In this document: piece by piece, positions 15,523-23,664 of the stretch | Layout of the letters: each line of letters begins with the position of its first letter | Position numbering within the stretch: the first letter of the stretch is position 1 | NCBI GenBank assembly: GCA_024403675.1 | Contig: JAKSRH010000003.1 | Location: 42,420 to 106,419, forward strand | Origin: Saccharofermentans sp. | GTDB taxonomy: Bacteria > Bacillota > Clostridia > Saccharofermentanales > Saccharofermentanaceae | Direction of reading: 5' to 3' | Length of the DNA: 64,000 nucleotides | Notes under the pieces: model-generated | Told to the model about the DNA's origin: nothing | The model's input: the letters and a program-made list of their open reading frames with translations, nothing else | The model's database searches: none | Made by a program: the position numbers and the translations under genes

Positions 15523-16782
15523 TCAGTCAACAAGAGTAGGGTTCTCTACTACTACCCATGGGAGACCCCACTTATTAAGTGCATCCATATATGGATCTGG
15601 GTCAAACTCATCTGTAGTAAATACACCTGGCTTCTTCCAGTCACCGTTTAATACCATCATGGCACCAATCATAGCTGGAACACCTGTTGTGTAAGAAATA
15701 GCCTGAGACTCTACCTCACGGTAGCACTCCTGGTGATCACAAATGTTGTAGATATAAATGCTTCTCTTCTTACCATCCTTCATACCTGTGAAGATACATC
15801 CGATGTTTGTCTTACCAACTGTACGTGGACCAAGGGATGCAGGATCTGGAAGAAGTGCCTTAAGGAACTGGATAGGAACAATCTGCTGACCGTTAAATTC
15901 GATAGCATCAGTTCTAAGAAGACCTACGTTCTCTAGACACTTCATATGTGTAAGATAGCTCTGACCAAATGTCATAAAGAAACGAATTCTCTTAACTTCT
16001 GGCATGTTACGAGCGAGAGCCTCAATCTCCTCATGGTGGAGAAGATACATATCCTTCATACCAACGCCGTCGAAGTCATACTCACGCTTAATGGACATAG
16101 CAGGAATCTCTACCCACTTACCATTCTCGAAGTAAGAACCTGGTGCTGATACCTCACGGAGATTAATCTCAGGATTGAAGTTAGTAGCAAATGGATAGCC
16201 GTGATCACCGCCGTTACAGTCGAGAATATCAATTGTCTCGATTGTATCGAAATAGTGTTTCTTAGCATAAGCAGCAAATACAGAAGTAACACCTGGGTCA
16301 AAACCTGTACCAAGAAGTGCTGTTAAACCAGCTTCCTTAAATCTCTCATCATAAGCCCACTGCCAGGAATAATCAAAGTAAGCTGTGAAACCAAGTCTCT
16401 CACATCTCTCCTCATAAATCTTTCTCCACTCTGGATCCTCTGTATCTTCAGCCTCGTAGTTAGCTGTATCGATATAGTGAACACCTGTCTTAAGACATGC
16501 GTCCATAATTGTGAGATCCTGATATGGAAGAGCAAGGTTAAGAACTGCATCTGGCTTGTAGTCATTAATTAATGCAACGAGCTCATCTACATTGTCTGCG
16601 TCTACCTTTGCTGTAGAAATCTTTGTAGCAGTCTTATCCTGAAGCTTCTCCTTAAGGGCATCGCACTTGGATACTGTTCTACTAGCAATCATAATCTCGT
16701 TAAAAACTTCGCTGTTCTGGCAGCACTTGTGAATAGCAACTGAAGCTACGCCACCACATCCAATAATAAGTAATCTGTTCAT
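15523..16782 (-). CDS. Carboxy(nor)spermidine dehydrogenase (saccharopine dehydrogenase family)
   Basis: 419 residues. The N-terminal Rossmann motif LLIIGCGGVASVAIHKC and the segments GTGFDPGVTSVFAAYA and DCNGGDHGYPFATNFNPE mark the carboxyspermidine dehydrogenase branch of the saccharopine dehydrogenase family. It reductively condenses aspartate semialdehyde with putrescine (carboxyspermidine) or diaminopropane. Putrescine supply from aguAB in the same operon points to carboxyspermidine. It overlaps speE by four bases and precedes nspC by eight. Confidence 0.93.
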   Translation of the reverse strand: MNRLLIIGCGGVASVAIHKCCQNSEVFNEIMIASRTVSKCDALKEKLQDKTATKISTAKVDADNVDELVALINDYKPDAVLNLALPYQDLTIMDACLKTGVHYIDTANYEAEDTEDPEWRKIYEERCERLGFTAYFDYSWQWAYDERFKEAGLTALLGTGFDPGVTSVFAAYAKKHYFDTIETIDILDCNGGDHGYPFATNFNPEINLREVSAPGSYFENGKWVEIPAMSIKREYDFDGVGMKDMYLLHHEEIEALARNMPEVKRIRFFMTFGQSYLTHMKCLENVGLLRTDAIEFNGQQIVPIQFLKALLPDPASLGPRTVGKTNIGCIFTGMKDGKKRSIYIYNICDHQECYREVESQAISYTTGVPAMIGAMMVLNGDWKKPGVFTTDEFDPDPYMDALNKWGLPWVVVENPTLVD

Positions 16783-17654
16783 TTTCTTTTTTCCTCCTCT
16801 TCCAATAATTCTTCTACGTACTTAGGAAGCATAAACGCTCCTCTATGAAGATTAGTTGTGTAATACCATGTCTTTATGTTTCTTGCCTTCCACTCATCTG
16901 GACGGAAATCCTTAAGTGGATGGTACTTCTTGGATGCAAATCCAAACATCCAGTAACCTGCAGGACATGTAGGGATACTTGCTTGGTACACCCTACTTAT
17001 AGGAAAGCACTTATATACCTTACGGTGCATAGATCTAAATGCCTGCTCATCCTCGTCATAGAATGGACTACCATGCTGATATACCATGATGCCATCTTCC
17101 TTAAGCGCTCTATAGCAACTTCCATAGAACTCTTTTGTGAAAAGGCCCTCTGTATGTCCGAATGGGTCTGTAGAATCATTGATAATAAGGTCATACTTGC
17201 CTTCGCAACGTCTTAAGTATCTAAGACCATCCATATTCTTAATAGTTACTCTTGGATCATCAAATCCCTTCGCCGTTTCTGGAAAAAAGTTACGACTTAC
17301 TTCTACGAACATCTCATCAGGCTCTACTACATCAATAACTTCAATCTCAGGGTAGTCAGTGAGTACGCGAGCAACTCCTCCGTCACCTCCACCAATAACA
17401 AGAACATTCTTAACATTAGGATGAACTGCCATTGGTACATGTACTACCATCTCGTTATAGATAAATTCGTCCGCCTCAGAAAACACGATTTCGCCGTCTA
17501 AGACAATCATCTTGCCGAACTCTTTGGACTTAAAAACATCAATTCGCTGATATTCACTTTCCTGACTAAAAAGATGTTTATCAACACGGACTGAAGTCTT
17601 TACGTGGTCCGTATCCATTTGGGAAAACCAGATATCTAAACTGTTATCACCCAT
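16779..17654 (-). CDS. speE: Spermidine synthase-like aminopropyltransferase
   Basis: 291 residues of the SpeE methyltransferase-like fold. EYQRIDVFKSKEFGKMIVLD, the SAM-type loop GGGDGG (88-93), and NDSTDPFG (159-166, with the catalytic Asp region) are all present. SpeE needs decarboxylated SAM made by SpeD, yet no speD is in this operon or window, while the same operon carries the complete SAM-independent carboxyspermidine route. The enzyme may use dcSAM from a distant speD, act on agmatine, or have another aminopropyl/SAM-derived substrate. It follows speA by three bases and overlaps the dehydrogenase gene. Confidence 0.88.
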   Translation of the reverse strand: MGDNSLDIWFSQMDTDHVKTSVRVDKHLFSQESEYQRIDVFKSKEFGKMIVLDGEIVFSEADEFIYNEMVVHVPMAVHPNVKNVLVIGGGDGGVARVLTDYPEIEVIDVVEPDEMFVEVSRNFFPETAKGFDDPRVTIKNMDGLRYLRRCEGKYDLIINDSTDPFGHTEGLFTKEFYGSCYRALKEDGIMVYQHGSPFYDEDEQAFRSMHRKVYKCFPISRVYQASIPTCPAGYWMFGFASKKYHPLKDFRPDEWKARNIKTWYYTTNLHRGAFMLPKYVEELLEEEEKRK

Positions 17655-17657
17655 GAC

Positions 17658-19103
17658 TTAGTCCTCCTTTATAACGTTAATAAGCTCGACTTCTGGATCA
17701 AGAGTTCCCTGCAAAGAACAGCCTCTCTCTCGAGCAAAATTAATATATTCAATAATCTCATCTGTAATCTTCTCACCTGGTGTAAGAATTGGAATTCCTG
17801 GTGGATAACACATAACGATCTCACCACAAATTCTACCTGATGTCTCACCTAGCGGAATCTGTTCCTTAGTAGAGTAGAACGCTTTTTGCGGAGTCATGAG
17901 AACCTCTGGCTGGATAAAGTCGCCACAATAAAGGTCATTACCATCTTTACCAAAGTTACGCTTAATATCCTCAAGTGCTCCTACAAGACGCTCGATATCC
18001 TGAATTCTGTCTCCTATGGAAATATAAGCAAGAATATTTCCGATATCTCCAAATTCAATCTGGATATCGTACTCATCACGAAGAAGGTCATACACCTCGA
18101 TACCTGTGAGTCCGATTCCCTGTGTATATACAGAGAGCTTTGTTACGTCATAATTGTAAACACTATCTCCATCAATAAGGTCCTTACCATAAGCATAGTA
18201 ACCTCCGATAGCATTAATCTCTGATCTCGCATACTCAGCCATACGGCTTACCTTGGCAAATGACTCACGTCCACGAAGTGCTAAGTTACGGCGGGAGATA
18301 TCAAGGCTAGACAGCAAAAGGTAAGATGCAGATGTTGTCTGCGTAAGGTTAATAATCTGTCTAACATACTCACTATCAACACCCTCGCCACAAAGAAGAA
18401 GTGAACTTTGTGTAAGGCTTCCTCCTGACTTGTGCATTGACACCGCAGCAAGATCACCACCAGCGGCAATACCTGATACTGGGAGGTCGTCTCCGAAATA
18501 AAGATGAGTACCATGAGCCTCATCAACAAGCACCTTCATACCGTGCTCATGAGCAATATCAGCAATCTTCTTAAGATTAGAACAAATACCGTAGTAAGTT
18601 GGATTGTTAATAAAAACCGCCTTGGCATCAGGATTCTTCTTGATAGCCTTTTCAATCTCACTTACTTCGATTCCCATGGCGATACCAATCTTAGGATTAA
18701 CCTTCGCCTTAACATAAACTGGGATTCCTCCACAAAGGACAAGTGCATTAATAACGCTCTTATGAACGTTACGTGGAAGAATAATTTTTTCTCCTGCTTT
18801 AATGACAGAAAGAATCATAGTCTGAACAGCACTTGTAGTACCGTTAACCATCATAAAGGCATACTTAGCACCAAAGGCCTCAGCTGTAAGTTCTTCTGCT
18901 TCCTTAATTACAGATACAGGATGTCCAAGATTATCAAGTGGCTTCATGGAATTAACATCTAAGCCTACACACTTCTGTCCAAGAAGTTCTACTAGCTCAG
19001 GGTTACCTCTACCTCTTTTGTGACCTGGAACATCAAAAGGAACTACACGTTGCCTTCTGAAGTGTTCCAAAGCTTCATAAATAGGAGCTGATCTCTGATT
19101 CAC
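17658..19103 (-). CDS. speA: PLP-dependent arginine (Orn/Lys/Arg) decarboxylase
   Basis: 481 residues of the short Firmicute aminotransferase-fold decarboxylases, begun with a GTG preceded by AGAGG. FDVPGHKRGRG, FMMVNGTTSAVQTMIL and AVSMHKSGGSLTQSS (PLP Lys225) are the family signatures. Arginine is the likely substrate because the genes behind it degrade agmatine. It opens the polyamine operon. Its leader has a strong hairpin with a T run, indicating transcription attenuation. Lysine decarboxylase activity cannot be excluded by sequence alone. Confidence 0.92.
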   Translation of the reverse strand: MNQRSAPIYEALEHFRRQRVVPFDVPGHKRGRGNPELVELLGQKCVGLDVNSMKPLDNLGHPVSVIKEAEELTAEAFGAKYAFMMVNGTTSAVQTMILSVIKAGEKIILPRNVHKSVINALVLCGGIPVYVKAKVNPKIGIAMGIEVSEIEKAIKKNPDAKAVFINNPTYYGICSNLKKIADIAHEHGMKVLVDEAHGTHLYFGDDLPVSGIAAGGDLAAVSMHKSGGSLTQSSLLLCGEGVDSEYVRQIINLTQTTSASYLLLSSLDISRRNLALRGRESFAKVSRMAEYARSEINAIGGYYAYGKDLIDGDSVYNYDVTKLSVYTQGIGLTGIEVYDLLRDEYDIQIEFGDIGNILAYISIGDRIQDIERLVGALEDIKRNFGKDGNDLYCGDFIQPEVLMTPQKAFYSTKEQIPLGETSGRICGEIVMCYPPGIPILTPGEKITDEIIEYINFARERGCSLQGTLDPEVELINVIKED

Positions 19104-19290
19104 TTTGTGCCTCTACTTTCTATTGGTCATTTATAGTCGGCACACTCAAAATAAAATAGAGCAGACGGCTTACCATCTGCTCTAGAAAAGTCTACATAAA
19201 AACCCAATATGGTTTGTGTTTATGTGCTCAGAGTTTTGCAACAAATGCTACTCATATTGACCGTTTCACAAGATGATGTGCCGTGGCACC
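19104..19290 (-). promoter_or_regulatory. Polyamine operon 5' leader (candidate attenuator or riboswitch)
   Basis: Within the 385-base gene-free gap. On the minus strand TATAAT (about 19291-19296) is followed by a leader of some 185 bases with GTGCC/GGCAC near its start, a hairpin CATAAA...TTTATG enclosing AACC/GGTT, and then a terminator-like hairpin shortly before speA. A possible 11-codon reading (MSSICCKTLST, 19220-19255) sits between them but has a weak ribosome site. The layout is that of a leader that senses a signal and permits or stops transcription. I could not assign it to a known riboswitch class. Confidence 0.45.
19148..19184 (-). terminator. Intrinsic terminator-like hairpin in the speA leader
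   Basis: On the minus strand TAGAGCAGA pairs perfectly with TCTGCTCTA around a GG...CC-containing loop and is followed by TTTTATTTT. It lies 45 bases before the speA start and after the presumed promoter, so it would terminate the operon transcript prematurely unless prevented. The other orientation has an A run before it and could also serve bidirectionally. Confidence 0.65.
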
Positions 19291-19434
19291 GATTATAAAG
19301 TAATCAACTTATAAAATTTGAGCTTCTAACTCAATCAATAATTCGCTTTGTAAAACATCACTCTGTTTCACTCACTTAGGTGAAATTATAAATTCTTAAA
19401 ATAATGATGTCAATTAATAAATACTCACTTTTTG

Positions 19435-19462
19435 TTGACAATCCTATATAATAAAGTAATAC
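19435..19462 (+). promoter_or_regulatory. Candidate promoter of the TIR gene
   Basis: A perfect TTGACA (19435-19440) lies 16 bases before TAATAC (19457-19462); a perfect TATAAT at 19447-19452 is too close to pair with it. A strong GGGGAGGA ribosome site follows before the ATG at 19489. The remaining gap (19297-19434) is AT-rich with one hairpin, TTTCAC/GTGAAA near 19366-19385, and no gene. Confidence 0.45.
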
Positions 19463-19488
19463 GCGCATGAAGGGGAGGAATTAATACC

Positions 19489-20805
19489 ATGACCGACTTT
19501 GAAAATTCATACATCTTTATAAGCTACGCTCACAAAGATGTTGATATCGTACTTGATATCGTGAGCTCTATGCAGCAAGACGGCTATAATCTCTGGTATG
19601 ACACAGGTATAGCTCCTGGCGCTAACTGGGATGACTACATTGCATCTAAAATTAATACCTGTAGCTATTTCATCGCATTTATTAGTGAAAATTATCTTAA
19701 TTCCACCAACTGCAAGGATGAACTCAACTATGCTCGAGACCATGTAGACCACATTCTTCTTGTCTATCTCTCAGATGTGGCTCTGCCTGCTGGTATGCAA
19801 ATGAGATTAAGTCTTAGCCAAGCAATTAACGCATATACTTACTCACATAAAGTTGATTTTTTAGATAAGCTTTATTCTGCGGAATTCATCAATACCTGTC
19901 GCGATAAATTCCCTCCTATCAAAGAACCAACAGCAACATCAAAATTTAATACAAACTATTATTGGGAAAATAATGCAGCTTCTGCACCTGCGCAAACACC
20001 TATACAGTCAGTTAATCCTATCTCTAAGCCAGATCCAATCCAGAATATTGCCCCACAGTATTCTGAACCTGTAGACTCTGAAGAAGAAAAAGATAACAAA
20101 CTGCTTAAAATGCAAATTATTGTTGGCGCAGCTATAGCGTTAGTAGTTATTATCGTCATAGTAGCAATCGCAATGAAAATTTCATCCCTCAACAAACAAT
20201 TAAACAAAGATACTAATGCATCTACAAATGCTAGTGAACAAACTACTATAAACACAGAATCCACTGATTCATCAGAAATCATAGCTCCATCAGTAAATGG
20301 TTCTACAGTAGCTACAAACGAGACTACAGCAGCTACTACATCAGCTACTAATTCCGAGGCAACAACATCATCAAGTGAAACAACTGCTGCTACAAACAGC
20401 ACCCTTTCAGAACAGGATATTAGATTTAACAACTATAATCTTGGTTACGGATATAATCGTGATAATGGCAATTTCTTTAATTTCACAAATGCTCCTATAG
20501 CAATCGATAATGATGGAAATAACACAAATGGTTTATACAGTTCTACATCAGATGTCATCACTATCTATATTGATGGCGCACCTGGATGTAATGGCGAAGT
20601 AGTAAATGTTTCTTGGTGGAAGCAAAATGCCGATGGAACATATTCACAGCTTTACAGAGTTACTGAAGAACCAGTAGTAACGGAGATTGGAACTTACGCA
20701 TACCACTCTACTATGAATTACCCAGAATCTGGACGTTATGTCATAACTTGGAGCGACTCCAGCAACACACTTACTTACTGGGAGATTGCAGTAGAAAAAC
20801 CATAA
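19489..20805 (+). CDS. Membrane-anchored TIR-domain protein
   Basis: 438 residues. Residues 5-140 form a TIR domain: YIFISYAHKDVDIV, GYNLWYDTGIAPGANW and FISENYLNSTNCKDELNYA, with Glu78 in the position of the catalytic glutamate of NAD-cleaving TIR enzymes. One membrane helix spans about 208-230 (IIVGAAIALVVIIVIVAIAM). It is followed by a Ser/Thr/Ala-rich stalk (241-310) and an outside domain of about 130 residues ending TYWEIAVEKP. So a cytosolic TIR is tethered to an extracellular immunoglobulin-like or similar domain of unknown ligand. The dehydratase gene begins 11 bases downstream. Known bacterial TIR roles include NADase defence and signalling; which applies here is not shown. Confidence 0.85.
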   Translation: MTDFENSYIFISYAHKDVDIVLDIVSSMQQDGYNLWYDTGIAPGANWDDYIASKINTCSYFIAFISENYLNSTNCKDELNYARDHVDHILLVYLSDVALPAGMQMRLSLSQAINAYTYSHKVDFLDKLYSAEFINTCRDKFPPIKEPTATSKFNTNYYWENNAASAPAQTPIQSVNPISKPDPIQNIAPQYSEPVDSEEEKDNKLLKMQIIVGAAIALVVIIVIVAIAMKISSLNKQLNKDTNASTNASEQTTINTESTDSSEIIAPSVNGSTVATNETTAATTSATNSEATTSSSETTAATNSTLSEQDIRFNNYNLGYGYNRDNGNFFNFTNAPIAIDNDGNNTNGLYSSTSDVITIYIDGAPGCNGEVVNVSWWKQNADGTYSQLYRVTEEPVVTEIGTYAYHSTMNYPESGRYVITWSDSSNTLTYWEIAVEKP

Positions 20806-20816
20806 GGAATAGTTTT

Positions 20817-22571
20817 ATGGCAAAAGAACTCGTATCACAGCAAATGCGTAAAATTTCACCTGAACTTGATCCTCTTAGGATAGGTACAGGCTGGAGCAAA
20901 AGTGACCTATCAAAACCACAAATTTTTGTCGAAAGTACTTTCGGAGATAGTCATCCCGGTTCTGGTCATCTTGATAAATTAGTTGACGCTGTACGTGAAG
21001 GTATTAAAGAAGCTGGTGGCTTCGGTGCAAGATACTTTTGCACAGATATGTGTGATGGTGAAAGTCAAGGAACAGACGGCATTAATTACTCCCTAGTAAG
21101 CCGCGAAATGATTGCTAACATGATTGAGATACAGGCTAATGCCACGCCTTTTGACGCGGGAGTTTTCCTTGCTAGTTGTGACAAGGGTATGCCTGGAAAC
21201 CTCATGGGACTTATGAGAGTAAATATTCCTTCTGTCGTAGTACCAGGTGGCACAATGGCAGCGGGACCTGAGATGCTAACCCTCGAACAACTTGGTATGT
21301 ATTCTGCAAAGTTTGAGCGTGGAGAAATTGATGAAGCTAAGCTTTGTTGGGCAAAGGAAAATGCGTGTCCTAGCTGTGGTGCATGTTCTTTTATAGGCAC
21401 AGCATCTACAATGCAAATCATGGCTGAAAGCTTAGGTCTTGCTCTTCCAGGAAGCGCCCTCATGCCAGCTACTAGTCCAGATTTAATTTCCTATGCAAAA
21501 GAAGCCGGAAAACTTTCAGTAAAGCTTGCGACTATGGACAATATGCTTCCTTCGGATATCGTTACTCTTAAAAGTTTTGAAAACGCCATTATGGTTCACG
21601 CAGCAATTTCTGGTTCTACCAACTGCATGCTCCATCTTCCTGCCATAGCTCACGAGCTTGGTATAAAGATAGATGGTGATACTTTTGACAGACTACACCG
21701 TGGAGCAAAGTTCATCCTCAATATAAGACCAACTGGTAAGTGGCCTGCTGAATTTTTCTACTATGCCGGCGGTGTACCTGCTGTTATGGAAGTTATTCGT
21801 GATAGTCTCCACCTAGATGTTATGACTGTTACTGGTAAGACTTTAGGAGAAAATCTTGATGAACTTAAATCTAATGGCTACTACGATAAATGCCAAAAAT
21901 GGCTTGATGAAGCTAATAAAAAGTTTGGCACATCTATTACTCGTGAAGAAATAATTACACCTAGTGATAAGGCACTTGGAACTAATGGTTCCATCGCTGT
22001 GCTTAAGGGTAATCTAGCACCTGAAGGTGCGGTAATTAAGCATACTGCATGTCCTAAGGAAATGTTCAAAGCAGTTCTTAACGCACGTCCTTTTGACTGC
22101 GAAGAAGATGCTATTGATGCTATTCTTCACCATCGTGTAAATCCAGGTGACGCTGTGTTTATTAGATACGAAGGTCCTAAGGGTTCTGGTATGCCAGAAA
22201 TGTTTTACACAAGTGAAGCCATCTCCTCCGATAAAGAACTCGGAAAAAGCATCGCTCTTATTACTGACGGCCGTTTTTCTGGTGCTTCTACAGGTCCTTC
22301 CATAGGTCATGTAAGTCCTGAGGCTCAGGCCGGTGGTCCTATTGCACTTGTTGAAGAGGGCGATCTTATTCACCTGGATATTGAAGCACGCGTACTGGAA
22401 ATAGTAGGAATAAAAGGCGAACGTAAAACGCCATCTGAAATTGATGAGATATTAAAAGAGCGCCGCTTAGATTGGACTCCAAAACCATCCAAATACCGTC
22501 GCGGCGCCCTGAGGCTTTTTTCTGAGCTCGCTACCTCTCCTATGAAAGGTGCGTATCTCGATTACAATTAA
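20817..22571 (+). CDS. IlvD/Edd-family dehydratase (sugar-acid or dihydroxy-acid type)
   Basis: 584 residues from the ATG with AAGGAA upstream; a longer reading overlapping the TIR gene adds 23 unlikely residues. Family motifs: TDMCDGESQGTDGINYSL, ASCDKGMPGN (Cys121, Lys123) and CPSCGACSFIGTASTM (Cys184/187/190) for the Fe-S cluster and metal. The first segment reads ESTFGDSHPGSGHLDKL and lacks the PCN cysteine of the [2Fe-2S] type. There are no branched-chain amino-acid genes nearby, and FIGTAST is common in aldonate dehydratases, so a sugar-acid substrate is at least as likely as dihydroxyisovalerate. Cytoplasmic, oxygen-sensitive if [4Fe-4S]. Confidence 0.88.
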   Translation: MAKELVSQQMRKISPELDPLRIGTGWSKSDLSKPQIFVESTFGDSHPGSGHLDKLVDAVREGIKEAGGFGARYFCTDMCDGESQGTDGINYSLVSREMIANMIEIQANATPFDAGVFLASCDKGMPGNLMGLMRVNIPSVVVPGGTMAAGPEMLTLEQLGMYSAKFERGEIDEAKLCWAKENACPSCGACSFIGTASTMQIMAESLGLALPGSALMPATSPDLISYAKEAGKLSVKLATMDNMLPSDIVTLKSFENAIMVHAAISGSTNCMLHLPAIAHELGIKIDGDTFDRLHRGAKFILNIRPTGKWPAEFFYYAGGVPAVMEVIRDSLHLDVMTVTGKTLGENLDELKSNGYYDKCQKWLDEANKKFGTSITREEIITPSDKALGTNGSIAVLKGNLAPEGAVIKHTACPKEMFKAVLNARPFDCEEDAIDAILHHRVNPGDAVFIRYEGPKGSGMPEMFYTSEAISSDKELGKSIALITDGRFSGASTGPSIGHVSPEAQAGGPIALVEEGDLIHLDIEARVLEIVGIKGERKTPSEIDEILKERRLDWTPKPSKYRRGALRLFSELATSPMKGAYLDYN

Positions 22572-23122
22572 AGTGTTAGTGCTAATGCATCAGCAATATC
22601 ATCAGAGATAAAGTACTTAAGCTTCATGAATGCATTCACATACGCTGATTCGCTTTTTTTACTTCCAGAAACAATATCAGCAAACTGACACTTATAAGTG
22701 TTAGCAAGTTTTTCAAGCATGTTATTGTACTCAGATACTTTCGCATTATCACTAACTACTGAAACGAGCACAATCTTACAATGTTTATTATGAGAACGAA
22801 TAAGATCCATAAGGTTTCTCATCTCAGAAAACACTTCTGTGATATTTACATCTTCATCCTGGAGTTCTACCTCACCAAGCTGAAGAACTATCTTCTTTGG
22901 TGTCATGTTTTCCATAATGGTGGAAATAACATCTTTTGCTTCTGATACCTTCATGTCAGTTAAGCTTCTATTATAGATATCAGAATGAATCTTGAAAGAC
23001 TGCTTTAATTCACTAACTGGAACATCGTGCATAAAAGTTGACCCTAACACTACAACTGCGTTTTTGTTAGCAAACTCGTTAAGGACTTCGTATCTTGTCA
23101 CTTCATTTGAATTAATACACAT
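22568..23122 (-). CDS. SGNH-like protein with decayed catalytic motifs
   Basis: 184 residues. The layout recalls SGNH/GDSL hydrolases: AVVVLGSTFMHDVPV at the block I position, VLQLGEVEL at the GxND position and IVLVSVVSD strands. However block I reads GSTF rather than GDSx, the GxND is missing and no DxxH is found at the end, so it may be a non-catalytic relative. It is convergent with the dehydratase (4-base overlap) and lies 12 bases after the PQ-loop gene, forming a pair with it. Identification as SGNH-like is tentative. Confidence 0.6.
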   Translation of the reverse strand: MCINSNEVTRYEVLNEFANKNAVVVLGSTFMHDVPVSELKQSFKIHSDIYNRSLTDMKVSEAKDVISTIMENMTPKKIVLQLGEVELQDEDVNITEVFSEMRNLMDLIRSHNKHCKIVLVSVVSDNAKVSEYNNMLEKLANTYKCQFADIVSGSKKSESAYVNAFMKLKYFISDDIADALALTL

Positions 23123-23134
23123 AATAGTTCTCCT

Positions 23135-23470
23135 TTATACAGTGTGTGTAGCAGCCTTAGCAACCTTAGAATCAATATATGAATTGCGGAAATAAATGAT
23201 GATTCCTACAGAAACCATAATGATATTGAGGAAATAGAAGAACATTACATACCAATGAACTGTCTCATACCAAGGTGCTGGCTGATTATTGTAAATTGCT
23301 GCAAACTTTCCAACCAATGCGAAAATATATCCAAGCCAAATAAAGAAATAGAACATAACACTTGTTCCCTTTGCAGTCTTAGCCTTCCAAGCCTTCATGA
23401 TGTTAATTGGCCAGGAGATTCCAAAAAGAATTACCATCATTGTCTCCATAATACTGATAAATGTATCCAT
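23135..23470 (-). CDS. PQ-loop/SemiSWEET-like small membrane protein
   Basis: 111 residues with three hydrophobic helices. GISWPINIMKAWKAKTAKGTS fits the PQ-loop pattern of SemiSWEET and related transporters (proline in helix 1, then a K-x-K-T-A-K-G-x-S turn). SemiSWEETs form dimers and move sugars; this subgroup is larger and of unknown substrate. It precedes the SGNH-like gene in a two-gene unit and is divergent from the CitA-type kinase. Confidence 0.75.
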   Translation of the reverse strand: MDTFISIMETMMVILFGISWPINIMKAWKAKTAKGTSVMFYFFIWLGYIFALVGKFAAIYNNQPAPWYETVHWYVMFFYFLNIIMVSVGIIIYFRNSYIDSKVAKAATHTV

Positions 23471-23664
23471 AACTTTCCCTCGCTTTTCTTATTTAATAAA
23501 TCGAACTTCTTATACACCCGAGAAAAAACACGAACAATTTTTGTAATTTTCTTTTTTGACTTTTATCACCAGTGACTTTAATTACTTACAAAAGTCATAT
23601 TTGTTTGCTTTTATAACTCGCTTTCATTAATATCTAATCGAGAGGAATATAAGAGGTAATATCG

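Noticed and set aside
18504..18962. 152-codon plus-strand reading opposite speA
   Set aside because: It lies fully within the decarboxylase gene on the other strand and shows no recognisable domain.
19220..19255. Leader peptide MSSICCKTLST in the speA leader as a definite gene
   Set aside because: The ribosome site is poor and there is no run of arginine or other regulatory codons, so it is mentioned only as a possibility within the leader.
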